Assembly: GCA_018647765.1 (NCBI GenBank)
Contig: JABGSN010000063.1
Span: forward strand, 1 to 64,000
Direction: 5' to 3'
Length of the DNA: 64,000 bases
Source: Oceanospirillaceae bacterium
GTDB taxonomy: Bacteria > Pseudomonadota > Gammaproteobacteria > Pseudomonadales > Balneatricaceae
Part shown: positions 26,179 to 34,614 of the stretch, piece by piece
Layout of the letters: each line of letters begins with the position of its first letter
How positions within the stretch are numbered: position 1 is the first letter of the stretch
The notes under the pieces: generated by a model
Told to the model about the DNA's origin: nothing
Database searches by the model: none
Seen by the model: the letters and a program-made list of their open reading frames with translations, nothing else
Program-made: the position numbers and the translations under genes

Positions 26179-27296
26179 ATCGCGAAAATCGCATTACCTG
26201 GATTAACCGATTGTTACTACCAGTGCTTAATGTATTGACAGCTTTTGCCGTGACCGCCGTGGTGTTTTGGCTCATCGACGTTAACCCTCTAGAGGCCGCT
26301 GAAATACTGCTCTATGGGGCCTTTGGTTATGAAGAAGGGATTGGCTATACCATTTATTACACCACTAATTTTATTTTCACAGGTTTGGCTGTAGCGGTCG
26401 CGTTTCATGCGGGCTTATTCAATATTGGTGGAGAAGGACAAGCTTACATAGGTGGGTTAGGTGCAGGTCTAGCCATCTTTATGCTTGATCCAACCTTAGG
26501 TGCTTGGCTGTTTATCCCCGCCAGTATCATTGGCGCTTTGTTGTTTGGCGCCTTATGGGCATTAATTCCGGCCTACTTGCAGGCTTATCGCGGTAGTCAT
26601 ATAGTCATTACCACCATTATGTTCAACTTTTTAGCGGCGTCATTGATGGTCTATTTGATGGTGCATGTATTGCGTGAAATGGGCCAGATGACGCCACAGA
26701 GCGAATTGTTTCCAACCAATGCGTGGATGCCTTTTGTGCATGATGTAGCTGCCGGTATGGGGTACTCCATAGAAGCATCGCCGTTGAATTTGTCGGTGTT
26801 ATTGGCCCTCGTTTGTGCTGTGGCGGTGTGGTTCTTTTTGTGGCAAACCCGTTGGGGCTATGCCATTCGTGCCACCGGTAAAAATAGTACGGCGGCGGTG
26901 TATGGGGGTATCAAACCCAAGCGCGTGATTATCGTGGCCATGTGTATTTCTGGTGCTTTAGCCGGTTTAGTGAGTATTAACGAATTAGTGGGCTATCAAC
27001 ATCGCTTAGTCATGGATTTTCATCTTGGCTACGGTTTTGGCGGCATCGCAGTAGCACTGATGGGGCGTAATCATCCGGTGGGGATTATTGTGGCGGCGTT
27101 ATTATTTGGTACTTTGTATCAAGGCGGCGCAGAGTTGGCATTTGAAATGAGTGGGGTGTCGCGCGATATAGTAGTGGTGATGCAAGGTTTAGTTATTCTG
27201 TTTTGTGGTGCGTTAGAGTACATGTACCGGCCTTGGTTGATACGGACTTTGGCGCCTGTAACCCAGCAGACTAGCGCGGCAGGAGTTACTGTATGA
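26175..27296 (+). CDS. Nucleoside ABC importer, permease 1
   Basis: Integral membrane permease of 373 residues from the branched-chain amino acid/sugar type superfamily, matching the larger nucleoside permease (YufP/NupB-like). It has about ten hydrophobic segments. FHAGLFNIGGEGQAYIGGLGAG and GFGGIAVALMGRNHPVGIIVAALLFG are characteristic of the group, and VYGGIKPKRVIIVAMCISGALAG marks the ATPase-contact region. ATGA overlaps join it to the genes on both sides, indicating translational coupling. Confidence 0.92.
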   Translation: MNRENRITWINRLLLPVLNVLTAFAVTAVVFWLIDVNPLEAAEILLYGAFGYEEGIGYTIYYTTNFIFTGLAVAVAFHAGLFNIGGEGQAYIGGLGAGLAIFMLDPTLGAWLFIPASIIGALLFGALWALIPAYLQAYRGSHIVITTIMFNFLAASLMVYLMVHVLREMGQMTPQSELFPTNAWMPFVHDVAAGMGYSIEASPLNLSVLLALVCAVAVWFFLWQTRWGYAIRATGKNSTAAVYGGIKPKRVIIVAMCISGALAGLVSINELVGYQHRLVMDFHLGYGFGGIAVALMGRNHPVGIIVAALLFGTLYQGGAELAFEMSGVSRDIVVVMQGLVILFCGALEYMYRPWLIRTLAPVTQQTSAAGVTV

Positions 27297-28267
27297 GCGA
27301 TCTATTGTTAACGCTGTTGCTGACCTTAGATGCCACATTAAGGGTGTCTTCGCCATTGATTTTGGCCGCCATGGCCGGGCTGTTCTCTGAGCGGGCAGGC
27401 GTAGTGGACATTGGTCTAGAAGGAAAGATGCTGGCTGCAGCCTTTGCTGCTGCGAGTGTGGCTGCCGTGTTTGGTTCACCGTGGTTGGGTTTGGCAGCGG
27501 CTATCGTCGCTTCGTGTTGCCTGGCGCTGCTACACGGTTTTGCCACCATTACCCACCGTGGTGACCAAATTGTCAGTGGTGTCGCCATTAATATATTGGC
27601 CGCGGGTTTAACCATAATTTTGGGTTTGGCGTGGTTCCACCAAGGTGGTTTAACACCCGCGTTAAACAACGAATCACGGTTTCTCTCAATTACCTTACCT
27701 TATGTAGAACAGCTGGCCTTTATTCCTGTGCTTGGACCTATTTATAAAGAGTTGATTAGTGGCCATAACATTTTAGTGTATGTGGCGTTTGCTGTGGTGC
27801 CGTTGGTTTGGTGGGTAGTGTTTCGCACCCGGTTTGGTTTGCGTCTGCGCGCTGTGGGCGAAAACCCTAAAGCCGTTGATACCGCCGGCCTTTCGGTGAT
27901 CAAGTTACGTTACCAGGCACTCATCGTAGGTGGCATTTTGTGTGGCATTGCTGGAGCCTACATAGGTACTGCTTATAATGCTCAATTTACCCGCGACATG
28001 ACGGCTGGGCAGGGGTTTATTGCTTTGGCAGCGCTGATCTTTGGTAAATGGCGACCTTTAACGGTGATGTTAGCGTGTTTGTTATTTGGTTTCTTAGATG
28101 CGTTAGCTGTACGCCTTCAGGGTGTACAAATAGAAGGTTTTGGGGTGATTCCAGTACAATTAATAGAAGCCGCTCCGTATATATTAACGGTGGTTTTGTT
28201 AGCTGGATTTATCGGTCGTGCAATTCCACCCAAAGCGGTGGGTACCGCTTATGTGAAGGAGCGCTGA
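27293..28267 (+). CDS. Nucleoside ABC importer, permease 2
   Basis: Second permease (324 residues), YufQ/NupC-like. LAAMAGLFSERAGVVDIGLEGKMLAAAFAA at the N-terminus and GQGFIALAALIFGKWRPLTVMLACLLFG toward the C-terminus are family hallmarks, with the contact loop ENPKAVDTAGLSVIKLRYQALI between them. It forms the transmembrane channel with permease 1. The cytidine deaminase GTG start follows 2 bases after its stop. Confidence 0.92.
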   Translation: MSDLLLTLLLTLDATLRVSSPLILAAMAGLFSERAGVVDIGLEGKMLAAAFAAASVAAVFGSPWLGLAAAIVASCCLALLHGFATITHRGDQIVSGVAINILAAGLTIILGLAWFHQGGLTPALNNESRFLSITLPYVEQLAFIPVLGPIYKELISGHNILVYVAFAVVPLVWWVVFRTRFGLRLRAVGENPKAVDTAGLSVIKLRYQALIVGGILCGIAGAYIGTAYNAQFTRDMTAGQGFIALAALIFGKWRPLTVMLACLLFGFLDALAVRLQGVQIEGFGVIPVQLIEAAPYILTVVLLAGFIGRAIPPKAVGTAYVKER

Positions 28268-28268
28268 C

Positions 28269-28694
28269 GTGCCTGTTGTAGATCAAAACAAAGATTCATC
28301 GCTAGACTCAAACTACCTTGCGGCCGTTAAACAGGCCATGGGTAAAGCCTATGCGCCCTATTCAAATTATCCGGTAGGTGCCTTGGTTGTAACCGAAGAT
28401 GGCCAAACATTTGCTGGCTGTAATGTTGAAAATGCCAGTTACCCAGAAGGCCATTGTGCCGAGACGGCCGCTATTGCAGCCATGGTGTTAGCTGGCCATC
28501 AACGCATTAAACAAATATATATTATGAGCCAAGACCAGCAAGGCGCCACTCCGTGTGGTGGCTGCCGTCAGCGCATTCGCGAATTTGCAGATGCCCAAAC
28601 GCCGGTTATTTTGTGTTCTCCAACCGGCGTGCAACAACGCCGACATCTTGCAGAATTATTGCCCCACGCATTTGGGCCGGAGTTTTTATCATGA
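28269..28694 (+). CDS. cdd: Cytidine deaminase
   Basis: Small tetrameric-type cytidine deaminase (141 residues), converting (deoxy)cytidine to (deoxy)uridine. Zinc ligands are Cys63 in GHCAETA, and Cys96 and Cys99 in PCGGCRQ; Glu65 is the proton shuttle. AYAPYSNYPVGA and CNVENASYPEG are the usual substrate-site segments. The start is GTG 28269, since the frame begins there directly after the permease stop. The TGA stop overlaps the next gene's ATG. Confidence 0.95.
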   Translation: MPVVDQNKDSSLDSNYLAAVKQAMGKAYAPYSNYPVGALVVTEDGQTFAGCNVENASYPEGHCAETAAIAAMVLAGHQRIKQIYIMSQDQQGATPCGGCRQRIREFADAQTPVILCSPTGVQQRRHLAELLPHAFGPEFLS

Positions 28695-29506
28695 GTCAGG
28701 TTGAAGCCTGTTTAGCTGTTATTCATCAAGCTGCCAAAGGGTTTGTTCCTCAAGTGGGCATGGTGCTAGGTTCTGGGCTAGGCCCTTTTGCCGATCAAGT
28801 GGACGCTTTGGTCAGCATTAGCTTTGATGACCTACCAGGGTTTCCCCAAGCTGGCGTAGGCGGGCACGCGGGCCGCTTAGTATTGGGGCACGTTGGTGGC
28901 ACTCGGGTGGCCGTATTGCAAGGCCGAGCACATTATTATGAACATGGCCAAGCCGATGTGATGGCGGTGGCGATTCAAACCTTTAAAGCCATGGGCTGCG
29001 AAGCCCTAGTGTTGACCAATGCCGCCGGTAGCATGGTCGAAGAAGCTGGCCCAGGTAGTGTAATGCTGCTTACAGACCACATTAATATGACTGGGGTGTC
29101 ACCCTTATTTGGGGCTCAGGGAAATACGCGCTTTGTAGACATGACGCAGGCCTACCACCATGGTATGAACGACGCGATGCGTAGTGCTGCTCGAGCCAAC
29201 CACGTGACCTTACATGAAGGTGTTTATGCATGGATGTGTGGTCCTCATTTTGAAACCCCAGCTGAGATTCGCGCACTTAAAATATTAGGCGCTCAAGCTG
29301 TGGGGATGTCTACCGTGCCAGAAGTGATTCTAGCGCGTCACCAAGGTTTACCTTTGTGTGCATTATCGATCGTTACAAACTATGCTGCGGGGATGAGTCC
29401 AACGCCGTTAAGTCATGAACAAACGATTGAATACGCGGCCTTAGCCACCCATGCCGTAGAGTCCTTGCTCAACGCCTTTTTGCAAGGCTACGAGACGCCC
29501 GCGTGA
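28691..29506 (+). CDS. Purine nucleoside phosphorylase (trimeric type)
   Basis: Phosphorolyses purine (deoxy)nucleosides to base and (deoxy)ribose-1-phosphate. ATG 28691 is chosen because it overlaps the cdd stop (ATGA) and begins at the family N-terminus; the open frame extends upstream only by chance. 271 residues. Motifs: phosphate site GSGLGPFADQ, GRAHYYEHGQ, NAAGSM, and the base-site GPHFETPAEIRALKILGAQAVGMSTVPEV. It belongs to the PunA/XapA class rather than the hexameric DeoD class. It overlaps the next gene through GTGA. Confidence 0.94.
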   Translation: MSQVEACLAVIHQAAKGFVPQVGMVLGSGLGPFADQVDALVSISFDDLPGFPQAGVGGHAGRLVLGHVGGTRVAVLQGRAHYYEHGQADVMAVAIQTFKAMGCEALVLTNAAGSMVEEAGPGSVMLLTDHINMTGVSPLFGAQGNTRFVDMTQAYHHGMNDAMRSAARANHVTLHEGVYAWMCGPHFETPAEIRALKILGAQAVGMSTVPEVILARHQGLPLCALSIVTNYAAGMSPTPLSHEQTIEYAALATHAVESLLNAFLQGYETPA

Positions 29507-30837
29507 GCGCCGTCTTTTTGCCCCAAGAGCTAATTCGCAAAAAACGCGATGGCTTGGTTCTGAGCGATGCAGAAATTACCTTTTTAGTGCAAGGCATCAC
29601 TAGCGGGCAATTATCAGACGCTCAGTTAGGCGCCTTTGCTATGGCAGTGTTTCAGCGCGGCATGACCATGCAAGAGCGTATTAGTTTAACGCAACAAATG
29701 ATGCGCTCGGGCCAGGTACTTAGTTGGCAAGACATGGACCTTAACGGTCCGGTGGTGGATAAACACTCTACCGGCGGTGTGGGTGATAAAGTTAGCCTCA
29801 TGTTAGGCCCCATTGTTGCTGCTTGCGGCGCTTATGTACCGATGATTTCTGGCCGAGGCTTAGGCCATACCGGCGGCACTCTAGATAAATTTGAGAGTAT
29901 TCCGGGCTACAACGCCATGCCTAGTCAAGCTGATTTTAAGGCTTTAGTGAAAACCACAGGCTGCGCCATTATTGGCCAAACAGCCCAGCTTGCGCCCGCC
30001 GACCAACGTTTTTATGCCACCCGTGACGTGACTGCAACGGTGGAGTCGATCGACTTAATTACAGCCTCTATATTGTCTAAAAAGTTGGCAGCGGGCTTAG
30101 GTTCCTTGGTCATGGATGTTAAAACTGGCAACGGTGCCTTTGCCGCAGCCATGCCGATGGCTCAAGAACTCGCTGAGAGCATATCCCAAGTGGCGACTGG
30201 CGCCGGTGTGCCAACGCGATGTTTGGTTACCGATATGAATCAGGTATTGGGGCACAGTGTAGGCAATGCCGTGGAAATGATGGAGTGTATTGAATTTCTC
30301 CTCAACCCCTCTGCTGCCGACTCAAGGTTATTAGACTTGACCCTCGACCTAGCAGCGCACATGTTAGAACTTAGCCAACTAGAACCTAACTTGGCCCAAG
30401 CTAGACGTAAAGCCGAATTAGCCCTGCAGCAAGGCTATGCAGCCCAAGTGTTTGCAGACATGGTAGTGGGTTTGGGTGGGCCTAGCGATTTGATGAAAAA
30501 GCCGACATATTACTTGCCTCAAGCCGAGCTGATCGAGCCGATATTGGCCACCCATTCGGGCTATGTGAGTGCCATGGATGTGCGCTCAATTGGATTAACC
30601 ATGGTGACTTTAAAAGCGGGTCGATCGGTTGCTAGCGATAAAATCGATCATGCCGTAGGGTTAACCAAAATGGCTCAAATTGGTGACTATATAGAAGTTG
30701 GTGAGCCTTTGTTTTTTGCTCACGCGCGCACCAGCGATCAGCTGTTTATGCTGCAGCAACAGGTGCCGCAGATGGTGCAACTAGACAGTCAATTGAAACC
30801 AGCTGCCGAGCTGGTAAAACAAATCATACAGGCCTAA
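29503..30837 (+). CDS. deoA: Thymidine phosphorylase
   Basis: Cleaves thymidine and deoxyuridine with phosphate to base and 2-deoxyribose-1-phosphate. 444 residues, equal to the E. coli enzyme within a few residues. Motifs: LIRKKRDGLVLSDAEI at the N-terminus, DKHSTGGVGDKVSL, SGRGLGHTGGTLDK, and SKKLAAGLGSLVMDVKTGNGAF. The start is GTG 29503, whose GTGA overlap with the previous gene indicates translational coupling. Phosphopentomutase follows after 2 bases. Confidence 0.96.
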   Translation: MSAVFLPQELIRKKRDGLVLSDAEITFLVQGITSGQLSDAQLGAFAMAVFQRGMTMQERISLTQQMMRSGQVLSWQDMDLNGPVVDKHSTGGVGDKVSLMLGPIVAACGAYVPMISGRGLGHTGGTLDKFESIPGYNAMPSQADFKALVKTTGCAIIGQTAQLAPADQRFYATRDVTATVESIDLITASILSKKLAAGLGSLVMDVKTGNGAFAAAMPMAQELAESISQVATGAGVPTRCLVTDMNQVLGHSVGNAVEMMECIEFLLNPSAADSRLLDLTLDLAAHMLELSQLEPNLAQARRKAELALQQGYAAQVFADMVVGLGGPSDLMKKPTYYLPQAELIEPILATHSGYVSAMDVRSIGLTMVTLKAGRSVASDKIDHAVGLTKMAQIGDYIEVGEPLFFAHARTSDQLFMLQQQVPQMVQLDSQLKPAAELVKQIIQA

Positions 30838-30839
30838 TT

Positions 30840-32081
30840 ATGAGTCAGCCGATGCAGCGATCGATCATCATCATACTTGATTCCTTGGGTCTTGGCGCCA
30901 GCGCAGACGCGTCCAAGTATGGCGATCAAAATGCAGATACCTTCGGCCATATTGTTGAAGCCTGTGCGCAGGGATACGCTGATAATGCACAGCGCCAAGG
31001 CCCGTTAAAAATCCCCAACCTATTGCGCTGGGGTTTAGGTGCGGCAGCTGTTGGCAGCCGTAAGGCAGCGTTACCCTTGGCCACCCATGATTTGCTTGAG
31101 GGTGCATACGGCCACGCCGTAGAAGTGAGTAGCGGTAAAGACACCCCCAGTGGACATTGGGAAATTTGTGGCTTACCGGTGCCGTTCGAATGGGGTACTT
31201 TTCCCCAGCAAGACAACTGTTTTCCTCAACCACTGATGCGAGATCTACAAACCCTAGGTGGCATAGAAGGCACATTAGCTAATAAACACGGCTCTGGCAC
31301 CGACATATTGGCACAGTTTGGTGAGCAACACATACATACCGGTTTACCAATTTGTTATACTTCGGCCGATTCGGTGTTTCAAATTGCCGCCCATGAAGAA
31401 CACTTTGGCCTAGAGCGACTGTATGCTTTGTGCGAGGTGGCGAAAAAGCTGGTAGATCCGCTTAATGTAACTCGGGTGATCGCGCGTCCATTTACCGGCA
31501 CCTGCGCCGCGGATTTTAAGCGCACGGCCAACCGCAAAGACTTAACTACGCCGCCTACTGGCCCTACGCTGCTTGATCATATTCAAGATCAGCAAGGGAC
31601 CGTGGTATCAGTGGGAAAAGTGGGTGATATTTTTGCCCATAAAGGCGTTAGCTATACGGTTAAGGGTGCTAACAATATGGCCTTGGTGGACCAGCTTTTG
31701 GATCAAATGGACAAGGTGAAACAAGGTTTGTTGTTCGTCAACTTGGTTGATTTTGATAGTCAATTTGGTCACCGCCGTGACGTCGCGGGTTACGCCAATG
31801 CGTTAGAGGAGTTTGATTTACGCTTGTCTGAAATTGAAGCCAAGTTAGAACCGCAAGATTTGGTATTGCTCAGCGCCGACCATGGTTGTGATCCCACCTG
31901 GCCAGGGTCGGATCATACCCGTGAACACGTACCCGTGGTATTTTTTGGCCACTATTGTGGTGCTCCGGTTAAAGCGTTTAACCTCGGTGAGAGAGCAAAC
32001 TTTGCTGACATGGGGCAAACCATAGCCCAACATTTAAACCTAGTGCCATTAGCCTATGGCGATGCCTGCACTTTGAATTGA
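30840..32081 (+). CDS. deoB: Phosphopentomutase
   Basis: Interconverts (deoxy)ribose-1-phosphate and (deoxy)ribose-5-phosphate, linking the phosphorylases to DeoC. 413 residues; alkaline-phosphatase superfamily. Metal-binding segments are IIILDSLGLGASADA near the N-terminus, and SADHGCDPTWPGSDHTREHVPVVFFG near the C-terminus (Asp-His and His ligands). SGKDTPSGHWEICG carries the phosphorylated Thr. Gene order deoA-deoB is as in E. coli, although deoC is at the far end of this block. Confidence 0.96.
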   Translation: MSQPMQRSIIIILDSLGLGASADASKYGDQNADTFGHIVEACAQGYADNAQRQGPLKIPNLLRWGLGAAAVGSRKAALPLATHDLLEGAYGHAVEVSSGKDTPSGHWEICGLPVPFEWGTFPQQDNCFPQPLMRDLQTLGGIEGTLANKHGSGTDILAQFGEQHIHTGLPICYTSADSVFQIAAHEEHFGLERLYALCEVAKKLVDPLNVTRVIARPFTGTCAADFKRTANRKDLTTPPTGPTLLDHIQDQQGTVVSVGKVGDIFAHKGVSYTVKGANNMALVDQLLDQMDKVKQGLLFVNLVDFDSQFGHRRDVAGYANALEEFDLRLSEIEAKLEPQDLVLLSADHGCDPTWPGSDHTREHVPVVFFGHYCGAPVKAFNLGERANFADMGQTIAQHLNLVPLAYGDACTLN

Positions 32082-32098
32082 TTGATAGAGTATTTTTA

Positions 32099-33097
32099 AT
32101 GCAACAAGACCTACAGACCCAGATCCAACAACTGCCTAAAGTCGAGCTTCACAGCCACCTAGAAGGCTGTATTCAACCCGATTTAGTGCGCACTATAGCT
32201 CAACGTAACGGCATTAGCCTGAAACAGGACCTCTTCACAGCCGACGACATGTTTGCTTGGTCGGACTTTGTTGGGTTTTTAAATGCCTACGATGAAGCCA
32301 GCTTTTGTTTGCGAAAGCCCCAAGACTACCGTGACATAATGTACACCTATATGCAGCAATGTGCCGAGGAAGGTACCATTTATGCAGAAACCTTTATTTC
32401 ACCAGACCACGCCGCCGCCGTTGGGATGAGTTACGACGAGATGCTGTCTGGATGTGTGCAGGGCATCGACGATGCACAACGTGACTTTGGTATTGTGGGC
32501 CGGTTGATTATCTCCTGTGTACGCCATTTAGGCCCTGAACAGGCCCTTATTGTTGCCCAGCAATTGGTTGATAACCCGCACCCATATATTGTTGGTTTTG
32601 GCATGGGCGGTAATGAATCTATGTTCACTCAGGCCGATTTTGCGCCGGCTTTTAATGTTGCCGCTGCAGCCGGCTATGCGTGTACAACGCATGCCGGTGA
32701 AGTGTTAGGCCCCGAAAGTGTATGGGATGCCATCGATAATCTACCGGTAACCCGTATTGGCCATGGAGTACGCAGTGTGGAAGACCCTGCGCTTATGGCC
32801 GAGTTGGTTAAGCGTGGCATTGCCTTAGAAGTTTGCCCTGGCAGCAATATAGCTTTGTCTGTATACCCAGACTTAGCCAGTCACCCGCTAAATAAGATCC
32901 TTGAAGCAGGTATTAGTACTAGCCTTAATTCCGATGATCCACCATTCTTCGCAACGACCGTGGGGTCTGAGTACCAATCGGCTGCTCAAGACTTTGGTTT
33001 AGACCTACAACAGCTACGTCATATCTCCCATATAGCTATGCAGGCTTCGTTTGCCGATGCCGATACTAAGGCGCGTTTGCTGGCGGTGATTGGTTAA
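32099..33097 (+). CDS. add: Adenosine deaminase
   Basis: Deaminates (deoxy)adenosine to (deoxy)inosine. ATG 32099 (MQQDLQT...) is preferred to the TTG at 32078, which would overlap deoB; 332 residues, normal for the family. Zinc and catalytic residues are in KVELHSHLEG, THAGEVLGPESVWDAI (His and Glu), RIGHGVRS and SLNSDDPPFF (Asp). The usual HxHLDG appears here as HSHLEG, seen in many ADA-like enzymes, so adenine deaminase-like activity cannot be excluded. It completes the salvage set by feeding inosine to the purine phosphorylase. Confidence 0.9.
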   Translation: MQQDLQTQIQQLPKVELHSHLEGCIQPDLVRTIAQRNGISLKQDLFTADDMFAWSDFVGFLNAYDEASFCLRKPQDYRDIMYTYMQQCAEEGTIYAETFISPDHAAAVGMSYDEMLSGCVQGIDDAQRDFGIVGRLIISCVRHLGPEQALIVAQQLVDNPHPYIVGFGMGGNESMFTQADFAPAFNVAAAAGYACTTHAGEVLGPESVWDAIDNLPVTRIGHGVRSVEDPALMAELVKRGIALEVCPGSNIALSVYPDLASHPLNKILEAGISTSLNSDDPPFFATTVGSEYQSAAQDFGLDLQQLRHISHIAMQASFADADTKARLLAVIG

Positions 33098-33106
33098 AGC
33101 TAACTA

Positions 33107-34144
33107 ATGAAGCGATTTTTGCTGCAAGACTCGACGAGTTACACCGATAGCGAGTATCAGGATTACATCTTGCAAGGGGTGTCGCGCACCTTTGCCTTGA
33201 CCATACCTCAGTTGCCAAAACAACTGGAAGCGGTGGTGGGTAATGCCTACTTATGGTGCCGTATTGCCGATACTATTGAAGATGATCCGCACTTGGCGTT
33301 AGCCTTAAAGGTGAGCTTTAGCGACCAGTTGACGCAACTATTAGCGGGCCATGGCTCGGCTGATGATTGGGCTTGCGAACTGCTGCCTCTACTCGACGGT
33401 GATACGGCTGCAGCGGAGCTTGATTTAATTGCTAATAGTCAGCGCATGCTACGACTATTCTTGAGTTTTAAACCCTCCCAGCAAGCGATTATCCAGCAGT
33501 GTGTGGCCACTATGGTGCAAGGGATGATGCACTATCAAAGCCACCAGCCTCATGCGGGTTTGCCCAACTTACTGGTCCTCAACGATTATTGTTATCATGT
33601 AGCGGGCATTGTGGGTGAAATGCTCACCTTGCTTTATTGTGATTACTGCAGCAAAGTAAGGCGGCACCAAGATTTTCTAATGCCTTTGGCCGTGTCTTTT
33701 GGTCAAGGTTTACAAATGACCAATATACTCAAAGACATTTGGCAGGACCAAAGCCGTGGCATTTGTTGGTTACCGCAAGACGTGTTTAGCCGCCACAATG
33801 TTGAGTTACAGGACTTTCCCAGTCAACGCACTGAGGTTGCATTTCAACACGGGGTGATCGAACTTGTGACTATTGCCCATACACACTTATGCGACGCCAT
33901 GCGTTACACCCTCATGCTGCCAAGTTCAGAGCAGGGTTATCGCAATTTTTGTTTGTGGGCCATTGGTATGGCCATGTTGACCTTAAAAAACATTCACCGT
34001 CGTCCAGATTTTGAGCACAGTTCGCAAATAAAAATATCCCGCAACAAAGTTAAAATCATCTTTGTGGTGACGCGTATTATTGGCCGTAGTAATGTGTTGG
34101 TACGCTTGTTCTTTAAACGCTTAGCCCGCGGTTTGCCTGTATAA
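33107..34144 (+). CDS. Squalene/phytoene synthase family protein
   Basis: Head-to-head prenyl transferase family, 345 residues. The first Asp-rich motif is RIADTIEDD (about residues 53-61) and the second is NILKDIWQD (about 206-214), both needed for Mg-diphosphate binding. YLWCRIADTIED and GIVGEMLTLLY align with squalene synthase helices. The last ~40 residues are basic and hydrophobic and could touch the membrane. It starts 9 bases after add. No carotenoid, hopanoid or other isoprenoid gene is in the window, so the product (squalene, phytoene or another) is undetermined and the place at the end of a nucleoside operon is odd. Confidence 0.82.
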   Translation: MKRFLLQDSTSYTDSEYQDYILQGVSRTFALTIPQLPKQLEAVVGNAYLWCRIADTIEDDPHLALALKVSFSDQLTQLLAGHGSADDWACELLPLLDGDTAAAELDLIANSQRMLRLFLSFKPSQQAIIQQCVATMVQGMMHYQSHQPHAGLPNLLVLNDYCYHVAGIVGEMLTLLYCDYCSKVRRHQDFLMPLAVSFGQGLQMTNILKDIWQDQSRGICWLPQDVFSRHNVELQDFPSQRTEVAFQHGVIELVTIAHTHLCDAMRYTLMLPSSEQGYRNFCLWAIGMAMLTLKNIHRRPDFEHSSQIKISRNKVKIIFVVTRIIGRSNVLVRLFFKRLARGLPV

Positions 34145-34176
34145 CTGAGCCTTTAATCGAGCCTGAGGAATAACCC

Positions 34177-34614
34177 ATGTCTAATCATCAAATTCGACCT
34201 TTCCATTTAGCCATCCCAGTGCGAAATATCGCTGAATCACGGGCTTTTTATGGTCAGTTGCTAGGTTTAAGCGAAGGCCGCTCTAGTGAGGAGTGGATTG
34301 ATTGGAACCTGTATGGCCACCAGCTGGTGACGCACCTTAATCCGCATCTAGGTAACACGGGCAAGGTGGCTGTGCATGTGAATGGTGTAGATGGTAAAGG
34401 TGTGCCTGTGCCGCATTTTGGTGTGGTGTTGACCCTAGAAGACTGGCAACAATTGGCTCAGCGCTTGGCTGGTCAAGTTGACTTTATTATTGAGCCTTGC
34501 ACTCGTTTTAAGGACGAAGTAGGGGAACAATCGACTCTATTTTTTAGTGACCCGAGTGGCAACGCTTTGGAATTCAAAGCGTTTGCCGACTTAAATCAGT
34601 TGTTTGCTAAATAG
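34177..34614 (+). CDS. VOC superfamily protein (glyoxalase/dioxygenase-like)
   Basis: A 145-residue protein with two beta-alpha-beta-beta-beta modules. [23 protein letters not shown] is the first module and the likely first metal ligand (His). [19 protein letters not shown] and [18 protein letters not shown] form the second, with His and the closing Glu in NALEFK as candidate ligands. These are standard for VOC metalloenzymes (glyoxalase I, extradiol dioxygenase, fosfomycin-resistance types); which activity applies is unclear. GAGG precedes the start by 11 bases. The 3' end overlaps ybiT by 8 bp, tail to tail. Confidence 0.85.
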   Translation: MSNHQIRPFHLAIPVRNIAESRAFYGQLLGLSEGRSSEEWIDWNLYGHQLVTHLNPHLGNTGKVAVHVNGVDGKGVPVPHFGVVLTLEDWQQLAQRLAGQVDFIIEPCTRFKDEVGEQSTLFFSDPSGNALEFKAFADLNQLFAK

